64,000 nucleotides of DNA from Clostridium sp. JN-1 (GTDB lineage Bacteria; Bacillota; Clostridia; Clostridiales; Clostridiaceae): contig NZ_CP033465.1 in assembly GCF_003718715.1 (NCBI RefSeq), positions 1,302,001 to 1,366,000 of the forward strand, written 5' to 3'. The notes under the pieces are model-generated. The model had not been told where the DNA came from and made no database searches. It saw only the letters and a list, made by a program, of their open reading frames with translations. How positions within the stretch are numbered: position 1 is the first letter of the stretch; every line of letters starts with the position of its first letter. The translations under genes were made by a program, and so were the position numbers. Below, in pieces: positions 1 through 11,100 of this stretch.

Positions 1-763
<763 letters not shown>

Positions 764-837
764 AAATTAACTTAAATCATTTAATTTGACTTTTAACTTA
801 ACTATACTGTGCAATTTTGAGAGAACAATTTCTCAAA

Positions 838-954
838 TCTGGTGACGATAACGTAAAGGCAACACTCCTTCCCATACCGAACAGGTAGGTTAAGCTTTAC
901 AGTGCCGATGGTACTTCAGGGGAGACCCTGCGGGAGAGTAGGTCGCTGCCAGGT
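838..954 (+). rRNA. 5S ribosomal RNA
   Basis: A 117-nt 5S gene lies 74 nt after the 23S 3' end, the usual order in a bacterial rrn operon. The conserved CCGAACAG and GGGAGAGTAGGTCGCTGCCAGG blocks are present near the middle and 3' end, and the two termini (TCTGGTGAC and the closing GCTGCCAGGT) pair. End positions are judged from the family's usual length. Confidence 0.95.
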
Positions 955-964
955 ATGTTAATAC

Positions 965-991
965 AGACACTAAGCGTTAAGCTTAGTGTCT
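965..991 (+). terminator. rrn operon terminator
   Basis: An 11-bp perfect stem (965-975 pairs with 981-991, five-base loop) follows the 5S gene by 10 nt and runs into a short T-rich stretch. It also sits between two convergent transcription units, so it may serve the leftward FTR1-like gene as well. Confidence 0.8.
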
Positions 992-1013
992 TTGCTTTAG
1001 CGATAAATATCGA

Positions 1014-1709
1014 TTACCTCTTAACGTATTTTTTTAGTTCACTCTTAATAAATAAAAATGCAACTGGTATACCATAAATTAGTTGACCTGCTAATTCTAT
1101 AGAGTCTCCTGCATTTGGCATCAATTCTAAAAGTGATTCTCCAAATAAGCATGCCCCTATATAAATTAAGAATAGATTTAAAACAGTAAAGATTATATTA
1201 ATGTTTAATTTAACGGCAAATTTAAATACTAGAAATGCTATTATTAAAGATATAACAAAACCAACTAATCCACCACTTAGTGTTAATAGTAAGCTCGTGT
1301 GCAAAAATGGTAAGAAGAAGATCAGTATTTCCAAGCTTTCTCTGAAGGTTGTTACAAAAGCTAAAATAAATAAACTATAGGCAGTAAAGTTATTTTCTTT
1401 CGTTTGTTTATAATCCTGAATACTTTTGGATTGTTTCTTGATTATTACTAAGCTAAAAAGGATTAATCCTGATAAGAATAACATTGTTGATCCCATAAAG
1501 AAATTTTCTGCATAACCTTCAAGTTTAGCAGTAGTATTAAATGCAACAATACCTGTAAGAACTGTTACAATCAATCCAGCAGTACCACCTACAAAGATAT
1601 TCTTCATAAGTTTATTTTCACCAATCTTATATAAATAAACTGTAAGTGGAACGAGGATTAAAAACATCTCAAAAAACTCTCTGCAAGTAACTATAATTGG
1701 CATCATCAT
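1014..1709 (-). CDS. FTR1-family iron permease-like protein
   Basis: Integral membrane protein of 231 residues with about seven hydrophobic segments. It carries two copies of the FTR1 iron-permease signature REXXE: REFFE at residues 10-14, in the first membrane helix, and RESLE at 123-127. In this family these glutamates bind and move ferric iron. A longer frame opens at 1805, but no ribosome site precedes it. The start at 1709 has GGGGATG a few bases upstream and puts the first REXXE near the N-terminus, as in known FTR1/EfeU proteins. No EfeO, EfeB or multicopper oxidase partner is adjacent, so the substrate is inferred. It is convergent with the rRNA operon and apparently monocistronic. 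Confidence 0.75.
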   Translation of the reverse strand: MMMPIIVTCREFFEMFLILVPLTVYLYKIGENKLMKNIFVGGTAGLIVTVLTGIVAFNTTAKLEGYAENFFMGSTMLFLSGLILFSLVIIKKQSKSIQDYKQTKENNFTAYSLFILAFVTTFRESLEILIFFLPFLHTSLLLTLSGGLVGFVISLIIAFLVFKFAVKLNINIIFTVLNLFLIYIGACLFGESLLELMPNAGDSIELAGQLIYGIPVAFLFIKSELKKYVKR

Positions 1710-2323
1710 TTTATCATCCCCAATCGTTTTGTATATATTATGATGGAGAACATTAAAGAGTGAAAGAAATGTAGAGAAAAGCATGGAATATATAGAAGTA
1801 TCCATGATAAATTTGTAAAATAATTAACTTAAATAAAATATTATATTATGTTATATGGAGGTAAAGTTAATTTATGTAGATTATTAAGTTGAATTAGTTT
1901 TTATCAATTATGGAAAATATTGATGATTAATTTTTCAATGATATAATATATTTAATAGACCGATTTGTAGAAGTAAAATATTTATTCATAATAATATATC
2001 AATTTTTCATAAGGAATTTATGTAAATATGAGTGATGATTATGTATTAAGAATTATAAAATCTATTGGTGAAGCTGCGACAAAAATATTTAAAAAAGAGG
2101 ATACTAAGGAATTAAAGAATGTTGATATAAATTCAATATCTAAAAATGATATATTACCTTGAACTTGAATAAAATATTAAAGAAACTTTATATTACAAAA
2201 CTATTATAAAAACAATAATGTAGTAATATAGAGTAAAAATCTTTATAATTAAAGTAAAATATGGGAAAACTAATTGTAAGGTTTCCTAAATATTATAATT
2301 ATAGAAAAGGAGCATAATTTTAT
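1710..2323. other. 614-bp intergenic stretch, mostly without recognisable genes
   Basis: AT-rich spacer between the FTR1-like gene and pepF. The only coding-like piece is a 44-codon frame at 2028-2162 (listed separately). I see no convincing promoter, RNA structure or Fur-type dyad in the remainder. Confidence 0.5.
2028..2162 (+). CDS. 44-residue ORF, possibly a truncated DUF6483-like gene
   Basis: A short frame beginning ATG at 2028, with AAGGA about 12 nt upstream, and ending at TGA 2160-2162. The start of the peptide (MSDDYVLRIIKSIGEAA) resembles, from memory, the N-terminus of a clostridial family of about 120 residues often labelled DUF6483. If so, the rest is missing and this is a remnant. 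It could equally be a chance frame in AT-rich DNA. Confidence 0.3.
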   Translation: MSDDYVLRIIKSIGEAATKIFKKEDTKELKNVDINSISKNDILP

Positions 2324-4105
2324 ATGACACAGACAAAAAGAAGAGATGAAATATCAAAAGAAGATAAATGGAAGGTAGAGAAAATATATAAAAGTATAGA
2401 AAACTGGGAAAAGGATTTTGAAAAATTAAAATCTATGGCACCAAAATTAAGTGAATACGCTGGTAAATTATCTGAAAGTAAGAAGCTTTTAGAATATTTT
2501 AAGCTGGATGAAGAAGTTTCAAGATTGGCAGGAAAACTAGTTATTTTTGCACACATGAAAAATGATGAAGATACTGCTAATCCTACTTTTCAAGTTTTAA
2601 GAGATAAAATATATGCTTATAATGCTGAAATAGAAAGTATGGAAGCATTTTTTATTCCTGAAATATTGAGTTTGCCAGAAGGAACTATAGATAAATTTAT
2701 AGAAGATGTTCCAGAACTAAATATGTATAAATTTTTATTAGAAAAAATTTTGAAAAAGAAGCCTCATGTTTTAAGTGTGGAGCAAGAAGAACTTATAGCA
2801 TCAGTATCAGATTGTTTAAATGCCCCAGAGAAAATTTACAGTATGCTCTCTAATGCTGATATGACTTTTCCTAAAATAGAGGATGAGAATGGAAAAAGTG
2901 TTGAGCTTACCGATGTGAATTATTCAGGTTTCATAAGATCTAAAAATAGAACAGTTAGAGAAGAAGCATTTAAAGCTTTATTTAATACTTATAAAAAGTA
3001 TAAAAATACCTTAGCTGCATCCCTTACTTCAAATATAAAAAATTTTGTCTTTATATCAAAGACTAGAAAGTATAAAAGTTCAATGGAATGTTCATTAAAG
3101 CCTAATGATATTTCTTTAGATGTTTACAATAATACTGTTGATACTATAAATAACAATTTAAAATCACTGCACAGATATGTAAGCATTAAAAAGAAACTTT
3201 TAGGATTTGATGAAATGCACATGTACGATTTATATGTGCCCCTAATAGATACTGTACAAGAACATATAGAATTTGATGAAGCAGTGAAAATAGTAAAAGA
3301 AGGATTAAAGCCTTTAGGAGAAGAATATTTAGATATATTTGATGAAGGAATAAAGGATGGATGGATAGATATATATCCAAACAAAGGCAAAAGAGGAGGA
3401 GCTTATTCCACAGGGGATTATGATACTATGCCTTATGTACTTTTAAATTATGACTATAAGCTTACAGATGTTTCTACTTTAGCACATGAAATGGGTCATT
3501 CTATACATTCTTATTATTCGAGGAAAAATCAACCTTATATATATTCAGATTATTCTCTTTTCTGTGCAGAAGTGGCTTCAACTACTAATGAAAGCTTATT
3601 AATGCATTATTTAATTGACAGTGAAAAAGATGAAAAAAGAAAGCTTTATCTTATAAATCAAGAATTAGAACAAATTAGGACTACTGTATTCAGACAGGTT
3701 ATGTTTGCTGAATTTGAAAAAATAACTCATGAAAAAATAGAAAATGGAACACCACTTACAGGAGACGACTTATGTAAAACTTGGAGAAATTTAAATGAAA
3801 AATATTTTGGACCAGATATGGTTGTAGATGAAGAAATAGATATGGAGTGGTCAAGAATTCCTCATTTCTATTGGGATTTTTATGTATACCAGTATGCTAC
3901 AGGTTATGCAGCAGCACATTCTTTTGCTAATGCAATATTGAAAAATGGAGAAAAGGCAGTAGAATCTTACAAGGGATTTTTGAAGAGCGGATCCAGTGAT
4001 TATCCAATAAATGTACTTAAAAAAGCAGGAGTAGACATGACTTCACCTAAGCCTTTAGAGGATACTATAAAGAGATTTGATGAATTATTAGATATGTTAG
4101 ACTAG
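2324..4105 (+). CDS. pepF: oligoendopeptidase F (M3 family)
   Basis: Cytoplasmic zinc metallopeptidase of 593 residues, the usual length for PepF (about 600), which cleaves peptides of roughly 6-17 residues. The zinc site is visible: HEMGH at residues 388-392 supplies two histidines and the catalytic glutamate, and E416 in the CAEVAS stretch is the expected third ligand. The N-terminal half is the helical oligoendopeptidase domain. The start has an AAAGGAG site about 12 nt upstream. The stop is followed 11 nt later by the helicase gene, with its own AGGAGG-like site between them, so the two are probably co-transcribed. Confidence 0.95.
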   Translation: MTQTKRRDEISKEDKWKVEKIYKSIENWEKDFEKLKSMAPKLSEYAGKLSESKKLLEYFKLDEEVSRLAGKLVIFAHMKNDEDTANPTFQVLRDKIYAYNAEIESMEAFFIPEILSLPEGTIDKFIEDVPELNMYKFLLEKILKKKPHVLSVEQEELIASVSDCLNAPEKIYSMLSNADMTFPKIEDENGKSVELTDVNYSGFIRSKNRTVREEAFKALFNTYKKYKNTLAASLTSNIKNFVFISKTRKYKSSMECSLKPNDISLDVYNNTVDTINNNLKSLHRYVSIKKKLLGFDEMHMYDLYVPLIDTVQEHIEFDEAVKIVKEGLKPLGEEYLDIFDEGIKDGWIDIYPNKGKRGGAYSTGDYDTMPYVLLNYDYKLTDVSTLAHEMGHSIHSYYSRKNQPYIYSDYSLFCAEVASTTNESLLMHYLIDSEKDEKRKLYLINQELEQIRTTVFRQVMFAEFEKITHEKIENGTPLTGDDLCKTWRNLNEKYFGPDMVVDEEIDMEWSRIPHFYWDFYVYQYATGYAAAHSFANAILKNGEKAVESYKGFLKSGSSDYPINVLKKAGVDMTSPKPLEDTIKRFDELLDMLD

Positions 4106-4116
4106 GAGGACAATCT

Positions 4117-5874
4117 ATGAAAAGAGGGGCAGTGGAAAGAAATTTTAGAAAGATAAAAAATCAAATACCTCAAATAACAGAAATAGTAAATCACACTAAA
4201 ACAAATGCACTGTGGAAACATGAGGCTTCTGTAAGAAAGAAAATAAGACAGCTTAAAGAGTTTGAAGAGGCTGACTTTAGAGACTTTAAGGATGTTTATG
4301 AAAGTTACTTAGAAATATTGGAATACATATCTGAAAGGCTTTTGCAGGACTACAATAGAAAAAATAGTACTAATTTTAATTTTAGTGAAATAGCAGAACA
4401 TAATTATAATAGTTATTTAGATTCAGGAATAATCAGCGTACTTATAACTAAGCATATACCTAAGCTTGTATCTAAAGAATTTGATAATGTGTTTCCACCT
4501 AACCCCAAGGATGAATATGAAGATGCCAGAAAGATTGTAAGAAAATTCTACCTCCATCTAGGAGAAACTAATACAGGAAAAACTTATAATGCAATGCAGA
4601 GACTTAAGAAGGCTAAAAAGGGAATATACCTTTCACCACTTAGAATATTAGCCCTTGAGAATTATGAGAGGCTAAATTCAGAAGGTGTAAGATGCAGCCT
4701 TATGACGGGGGAAGAAGAAATAATTGTAGAAGGAGCACAGCACATATCCTGCACTATAGAAAAATTAGATATTCATGAAGAGTATGATATAGCAGTTATA
4801 GATGAAATTCAAATGATAAATGATGATCAAAGAGGAGCAGCATGGACACGAGCTTTGCTAGGATTAAATTGTAAAGAAATACATGTTTGTGGAGCTATCA
4901 ATAGTAAAGATTTATTGATTGACATAATTGAAAATTGTCAGGATCAATATGAATTTAAAGAATATAAAAGAAACATACCTCTTGAGATGGAATATAATTC
5001 TTTTTCACGTAAAGATATTCAAGATGGAGATGCACTTGTAGTATTTTCTAAAAAAAGAGTATTAGAATTAGCATATTATTATGCAAACTTAGGTATAAAA
5101 GCAAGTTTAATTTATGGAGATTTGCCTCCTGAAGTAAGAAGAAAGCAGTATGAGCAATTTATGAATAAAGAGGCAAAGATATTAATAACTACGGATGCCA
5201 TTGGTCTTGGAGTGAACCTTCCAATTAAAAGAATAGTGTTTATGGATGTTAAGAAGTTTGATGGCAGTGAGGTAAGGTATTTGAAGTCTCAAGAGGTAAA
5301 GCAAATTGCAGGAAGGGCAGGAAGAAAGGGAATATACAACGTTGGATATGTGGCATCCTATGGAAACACTCAGAAATTTATAAGTGAGATGATAAATGCA
5401 TCAGATCAAATTATACATGAGGCAGTTATAGGACCTAGTGAAGCGATACTTAGAATAAAAAGTTTACCTCTAAAAGAGAAGCTTGCCCTTTGGAGTACCA
5501 GAGCAGAGAAGATAAGTTTTTATAGGAAGATGGATATTTCTGAATATATTATAGTACTGGATAGTATAAAGTCCTACAAATTAGATGAAAGAACTCAATG
5601 GATGCTTCTAAAAATACCTTTTGATGTATTAAATTCTACTATGATGGATAGTTTTTTAGCTTATGTGGATGAGTTATTTATTGCTAAGATGGATGTTATT
5701 TCAAAACCTATATGTTTGGTAAAAGAACTCTATGAGCTTGAGCTTTATTATCAGAAAATAAATCTATATTATTCCTTTTCAAAGGTATTTAATTTGAATT
5801 TTGATGTTGAATGGGTTTATAGTGAGAGAATCAAGATAAGTGAAGAAATAAATAACATATTAGTTAGAATATAA
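4117..5874 (+). CDS. SUV3-like superfamily 2 RNA/DNA helicase
   Basis: A 585-residue helicase. Walker A is GETNTGKT at 149-156, motif II is DEIQ at 229-232 (not the common DEAD or DEAH), and motif VI is QIAGRAGRKG at 396-405. The GxTNxGKT plus DEIQMI combination is the signature of the SUV3 (SUPV3L1) branch, best known as the mitochondrial RNA-degradation helicase. An N-terminal region of about 140 residues precedes the motor, and about 170 residues of helical C-terminal sequence follow. It sits 11 nt after pepF and is likely in the same transcript. The fold and family are clear. A role in RNA turnover is inferred from the eukaryotic relative, and no exoribonuclease is adjacent. Confidence 0.85.
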   Translation: MKRGAVERNFRKIKNQIPQITEIVNHTKTNALWKHEASVRKKIRQLKEFEEADFRDFKDVYESYLEILEYISERLLQDYNRKNSTNFNFSEIAEHNYNSYLDSGIISVLITKHIPKLVSKEFDNVFPPNPKDEYEDARKIVRKFYLHLGETNTGKTYNAMQRLKKAKKGIYLSPLRILALENYERLNSEGVRCSLMTGEEEIIVEGAQHISCTIEKLDIHEEYDIAVIDEIQMINDDQRGAAWTRALLGLNCKEIHVCGAINSKDLLIDIIENCQDQYEFKEYKRNIPLEMEYNSFSRKDIQDGDALVVFSKKRVLELAYYYANLGIKASLIYGDLPPEVRRKQYEQFMNKEAKILITTDAIGLGVNLPIKRIVFMDVKKFDGSEVRYLKSQEVKQIAGRAGRKGIYNVGYVASYGNTQKFISEMINASDQIIHEAVIGPSEAILRIKSLPLKEKLALWSTRAEKISFYRKMDISEYIIVLDSIKSYKLDERTQWMLLKIPFDVLNSTMMDSFLAYVDELFIAKMDVISKPICLVKELYELELYYQKINLYYSFSKVFNLNFDVEWVYSERIKISEEINNILVRI

Positions 5875-6035
5875 TCACAAGTTTTGAACATTAGGCTTTT
5901 TCAATAATGAATTTTACAGAATTGTTTTTACTCAAACATGCTGAACTTGCTTGCTGGATTAGGCAGCTTTGGGAGAGTAATATTATCATACATAAGCTAA
6001 TTAAAGGCATAATTAAACCACAATTCTTTATTTAA

Positions 6036-6062
6036 GATGGAAATGAGAAACTCATTTCCATC
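6036..6062. terminator. bidirectional stem-loop between convergent genes
   Basis: A 12-bp perfect stem (6036-6047 with 6051-6062) and an AAA loop lie between the ends of the helicase (rightward) and the collagen-like gene (leftward). Neither side has a long T run, so termination strength is uncertain. Confidence 0.55.
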
Positions 6063-6073
6063 ATTAAAATCTT

Positions 6074-7954
6074 TTATTTTATATCCTCTACATGACAAGT
6101 TGAAACTATTATATTATTGGAAAGTAAGGCTGCTCCATAAGCTGTAGCTTTAACTTTTTGATAGCCAGTATTTGTTCCACCAGCTACTACATTGACCTTA
6201 CATCCAATTAGTGATTTGAGAGTTTTTCTTACAGCTCTTTCACAGTCTGCTTCGCTGCCTTTAGGAAGATTATGAGGTACTGGAAGGAAGCAAATCTTTA
6301 ATCTTCCATCATGATCTATGAGGCATCTGTTTCTAACAGTTATAGATGCTATTTTACAGATGTTTATTCTGTTAGTAATTTTTCCACAGTTTGAGAGTAA
6401 TAATATACAACTATTTCCTCCCTTAGGAGTTAATCCACATGGTACACCAGATACATATCCTCCATTTTCATAGGCTACATCGATTATTGCATCAGGGAAT
6501 AAGCACATAATTTGTTCTAGAATATTTCTCATTTGATTTACACATTTACATTCACTTGACGGACCAGGACGACCGGGATCACCTTTGCAGCCAGGGTCGC
6601 CTTTAGGACCTCTAGGACCCCTAGGACCAGGACAGCCGCATTCGCCGTTACAGCCGGGATCACCCTTATGACCTCTAGGACCTCTAGGACCAGGACGACC
6701 GGGATCACCTTTGCAGCCAGGGTCGCCTTTAGGACCTCTAGGACCAGGACAACCGCATTCACCGTTACAGCCGGGATCACCCTTATGACCCCTAGGTCCT
6801 CTAGGGCCAGGACAACCGGGATCGCCCTTATGACCTCTAGGGCCGGGACAACCAGGATCACCTTTGCAGCCGGGGTCACCTTTAGGACCTCTAGGTCCCC
6901 TAGGGCCAGGACAACCGCATTCACCGTTACAACCAGGATCACCTTTATGACCTTTAGGTCCCCTAGGACCAGGACAACCGGGATCACCCTTGCAGCCAGG
7001 ATCGCCTTTAGGACCTCTAGGTCCCCTAGGACCAGGACAACCGCATTCACCGTTACAACCAGGGTCACCTTTAGGACCCTTAGGTCCTCTAGGACCAGGA
7101 CAGCCGGGATCACCTTTGCAGCCAGGGTCACCTTTAGGACCTCTAGGTCCCCTAGGGCCAGGACAACCGCATTCACCGTTACAACCAGGATCACCTTTAT
7201 GACCTTTAGGTCCCCTAGGACCAGGACAACCGGGATCACCTTTGCAGCCAGGATCGCCTTTAGGACCTCTAGGTCCCCTAGGACCAGGATAGCCGGGATC
7301 GCCTTTACAACCCTTAGGTCCTTTAGGACCTTCACAACAAACTATTTTTACTTTACATTTGCGGTGCTTTTTATGGCAATTACAATCGTCATAGTCTTTT
7401 TTATCGCAGTCATCATAATTTTTTTCCTCGAAACATATATCTTTATCATCTTTTGCATTATATTTATAATCTTGAGAGTCAGAATCCATATCATCATTTA
7501 AGTTATCATCATTGGGTTTTTCCCCATAATTCTCTTCGCCTTTAGAATTATCATTATCAGAATCTATATCATCATAATCTTCAATATCGAAATCTGTTTT
7601 AAACTCTTCAATATTAGAAGTTAAGTCTTCAGCTGAGTCCTCATCTGAGTCATCATATTTTTTTTCGCCTAAGTCTACATTAATATAGTCACCTTCATCA
7701 GAATCTGTTTTGGTATCATATTCGTAATTTACGTCATCATTAGAATCAAAATTCTCGTCATAATTAGTATTATAATTTGAATCGTCATCATAATCACTAT
7801 AATTTACATCATCATAATTTATATTATTATAGTAATCATCATCGGAATGTGTATCATAACTAGTTCTGTTTTTATATTTGTCATATATTTTATCAGTATA
7901 GTTATTATCATTAGAATCTTTATCGTAGTTAGGTAACTTTTTATAATTTCTCAT
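6074..7954 (-). CDS. collagen-like, cysteine-rich surface/spore protein
   Basis: A 626-residue protein in three parts. Residues 1-207 are extremely acidic and rich in Asp, Asn and Tyr, with a Cys/Lys-rich end. Residues 209-466 are 86 uninterrupted collagen Gly-X-Y triplets, mainly [18 protein letters not shown] and GCP. Residues 467-626 form a globular C-terminal domain I do not recognise. Triplets are organised in a higher-order unit of about 14 triplets (42 residues, 126 bp), repeated with small changes. Collagen-like proteins of spore formers (BclA type) sit in the exosporium. Here the many cysteines inside triplets are unusual and could cross-link the layer. The local GC content is much higher than around it, and long false frames appear on both strands. 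An AAGGAGG site precedes the start. No signal peptide is seen. Confidence 0.85.
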   Translation of the reverse strand: MRNYKKLPNYDKDSNDNNYTDKIYDKYKNRTSYDTHSDDDYYNNINYDDVNYSDYDDDSNYNTNYDENFDSNDDVNYEYDTKTDSDEGDYINVDLGEKKYDDSDEDSAEDLTSNIEEFKTDFDIEDYDDIDSDNDNSKGEENYGEKPNDDNLNDDMDSDSQDYKYNAKDDKDICFEEKNYDDCDKKDYDDCNCHKKHRKCKVKIVCCEGPKGPKGCKGDPGYPGPRGPRGPKGDPGCKGDPGCPGPRGPKGHKGDPGCNGECGCPGPRGPRGPKGDPGCKGDPGCPGPRGPKGPKGDPGCNGECGCPGPRGPRGPKGDPGCKGDPGCPGPRGPKGHKGDPGCNGECGCPGPRGPRGPKGDPGCKGDPGCPGPRGHKGDPGCPGPRGPRGHKGDPGCNGECGCPGPRGPKGDPGCKGDPGRPGPRGPRGHKGDPGCNGECGCPGPRGPRGPKGDPGCKGDPGRPGPSSECKCVNQMRNILEQIMCLFPDAIIDVAYENGGYVSGVPCGLTPKGGNSCILLLSNCGKITNRINICKIASITVRNRCLIDHDGRLKICFLPVPHNLPKGSEADCERAVRKTLKSLIGCKVNVVAGGTNTGYQKVKATAYGAALLSNNIIVSTCHVEDIK

Positions 7955-8116
7955 TAATCATTTTACCTCCTTGAGTATATAAGCTAGCAAAATTTTTAGC
8001 AATTCCCTTGATTTATTTTATGATGGATATTTTAGAATGACACTAATGATACAAATAAATGAAGTTTATGTTATAATTAAAGAATTTGAATATTAAAATT
8101 CTAAGGAGAAAATGTT

Positions 8117-11100
8117 TTGAAAAGAGATATATTATTTAAAATATTTAATAAACAAACTAGTGGTAAAAATTATGATAAAGTACAGAGAATTCTTGAGAAT
8201 GACCTTGTGTCGTTTTTAAATATTAAAAATGATGAAAATTTAATTTATGTAAATGGAACTGTAGTTTCAGAAAGCTTATTTAGTGAGTACAATACTAAAA
8301 TTGAAATAGATGCAAAAAATAAAAGCATTTTTTCTACTTATTGCAGTTGCCCAGATTACGAAAATAATGAATTTAAAAAGGTTAATTATTGTTGTAAACA
8401 TTTAGTGGCAACTTTTTATAAGGCCCTAGATGATCTTGCTAAAAATCCTCTTTTAAATGAAAAAAGTGTTTTAAATGAAAATATCTTTAAAAAAGATGAT
8501 AGTAAGCTGCATATGCTTTTAGGAGATGAAAGAGATAAAGAAGAAATAAAGATAGAAGTTTATATAAATAAAGTGGAATGGGATGATAGACTTAGAGCTG
8601 AGTTTAAAATAGGAATTAATTCTATGACATCTAGGAATCTTTATATTTTGAAAGATATCGACAGGTTTTTACTATCATATGACAATAAGATACCAATAAC
8701 ATATAGTAAAAATTTCACATTCAATATTAGAAATCAAAAATTTAGCACAAAAGATAAAAGACTCATTGACTTTATTAAGACGTTGAAAGATATGGAAGGA
8801 ATACATAAGTACGTAAATAGAAGTTCAAATAAATATATAGATGGAAAATATATAAACATTCCAGAGTATTTAGTTAGAGATTTTTTTGAAATAATAAGTG
8901 CTCACAGAGTTTACTTAAATGATGGATTTTTTTATAGAACATTGGAAACAGAAATACTATTTGAAAATCCTCCTATAGATTTTAATTTAAAGCTTGAAAA
9001 AGGCAAGTATATTTTGAAATCTAAAGGCGGAATGCCAATGGTCTTAAGTTCGAAAAATGATGTTTTTTTGTATGGTACTACCATATATTTACCTGATTAT
9101 GACTTTTGCTTTAAGATAAATCCTTATATTGAAGTATTTAATAAAAACGATAGTGTTGATATGGAAAATTCCGAAGAGGAAGTAATACTTAGAAGGTTAA
9201 TTCCAGATCTTAATTTTTTATCATCTGACGTAATTTTGTCAAAGTCAATACAAAATAAAATAGTAATCGATAAATGCAGCTTTAACTTTTATTTTGATAA
9301 AGAAGGTAGAAATATAGTTTTAATATTAAAGGTTAAGTATGGAAAATACGAATTCAACATATTTGAGGATTGTAAGGATAAAATTATATATAGGGATACT
9401 AAAAGTGAAAATAATGTACTTAAACTTTTAAAAAGTTTAGGTTTTGACAAGGCAGATGAAAAATTTTATTTTATAAGAGATGATGACTATATATTTTCAT
9501 TCTTTAAAGATAAAATAGAAAAACTTCAAAAAATAGGAGATGTCTATTATTCAGAAAACTTTAAAGGTATAAAATCTATTGGAAAAAATGGTATTGAAGC
9601 AAATATAAAGCAAGGTAAATATGATTATTTTGAAATGAACTTTAAAATAGGAAATATTGATTCTAATGAAGTATCAGATATTTTAAAGGCATTTAGAGAT
9701 AACCTTAAATATTACAAACTTAAAAATGGGGAATACCTTGACTTAGAAGAATTGGAACTTAAAAATTTTCTTAAGTTTTTAAATATAGCATCCTATAAAG
9801 GTATAGATGAAAATAGTATTCAAATACCTAAAAGTAGAGGGATTTTTCTAGAAAATTTTATAGAAGAAAATAAGCTTAGATATATAAAGGGTAAAAACGA
9901 ATTAAAGGAAATAAGGGATAAGTTTAAGAATATAAAGAAGTTAAAATTTGAAGAGCCTCACGATTTAAAGGCAAATCTAAGAGAATATCAAAAATTTGGG
10001 TATAACTGGTTTAAAACCATTGAATACTTTGGACTTGGTGGAATTCTTGGAGATGAGATGGGACTTGGTAAGACAATTCAAATTATTGCCTTTTTACTAT
10101 CCAATAAGGGAAGTAAATCTCTTATTATAGTTCCAACGTCACTAGTATATAATTGGGTAAATGAATTTGAAAAGTTTGCACCTTCGGTAAAAGTAGCTGC
10201 TATCAATGGACAGAAGGAAGAAAGGGAAGATTATCTTAAAAACTTGTCAAATTATGATGTAGTTATTACAACGTATAATTTATTAAAAAATGATTTGGAT
10301 ATTTATAGTAACCTCGAATTTGATTATTGTATATTAGATGAAGCTCAATTTATAAAAAATTCTAATTCCAAAAATGCAATAGCTGCTAAGAAAATAAAGG
10401 CAAGAGTTAGATTTGCTCTATCAGGAACGCCAATAGAAAATTCAGTTATGGAACTTTGGTCTATATTTGACTTTATAATGCCAGGTTACTTGTATGATGA
10501 AAAAACTTTTAGTGTAAGATATTATAAAAGGTTTAAGGATGAACCTGAAGTATTAGATGAGCTCAATAAACTCATAAGTCCATTTATTTTGAGAAGAAGA
10601 AAAAAAGATGTTATAAAGGAATTACCTCAAAAGATAGAAAAGAAGTTTATGGTGAAATTAAATGACGAACAAAAGAAGATTTATAAGACATACGCAGATT
10701 ATGCAGTAGATCTTATCAAAAAAAAGGTAAAAGATAATGAATTTAAAAATTCTAAAATAGAAATACTTGCTTATATAACAAAGTTGAGACAGCTTTGTCT
10801 TGACCCTGGAATACTTGTAAAAGATTATAGCGGCGGAAGTGGAAAAATAGAAGCTTTAGTTGAATTACTCCGAAAAAGTATAGAACAAGGGCACAGAATA
10901 CTTGTTTTTTCACAGTTTACATCTGTATTAAAGGTTATAGGAAAGACAATTAAAGATTGTGGAATTTCATTTAGTTATTTGGATGGATCAATTTCTTCCG
11001 AAAAGAGAATGAAAACTGTAGAAAAGTTTAATGAAGGTCAAAATTCAGTTTTTTTAATAAGTTTAAAAGCTGGGGGAACAGGACTTAATTTAACTTCTGC

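Noticed and set aside
1014-1805. The long start of the FTR1-like gene at 1805.
   Set aside because: There is no ribosome site, and the family's first REXXE should be near the N-terminus; 1709 is better supported.
2320-2556. Minus-strand frame over the start of pepF.
   Set aside because: It is antisense to a well-supported gene, with no ribosome site or recognisable features.
6541-7340. Regular direct repeats that could suggest a CRISPR array.
   Set aside because: The repeats are coding Gly-X-Y triplets with no unique spacers of even length and no cas genes nearby.
6538-7501. Long open frames on both strands of the collagen region (for example about 265 and 277 codons).
   Set aside because: They are by-products of the GC-rich triplet repeat; the Gly-X-Y frame with acidic N-terminus and ribosome site is the real gene.
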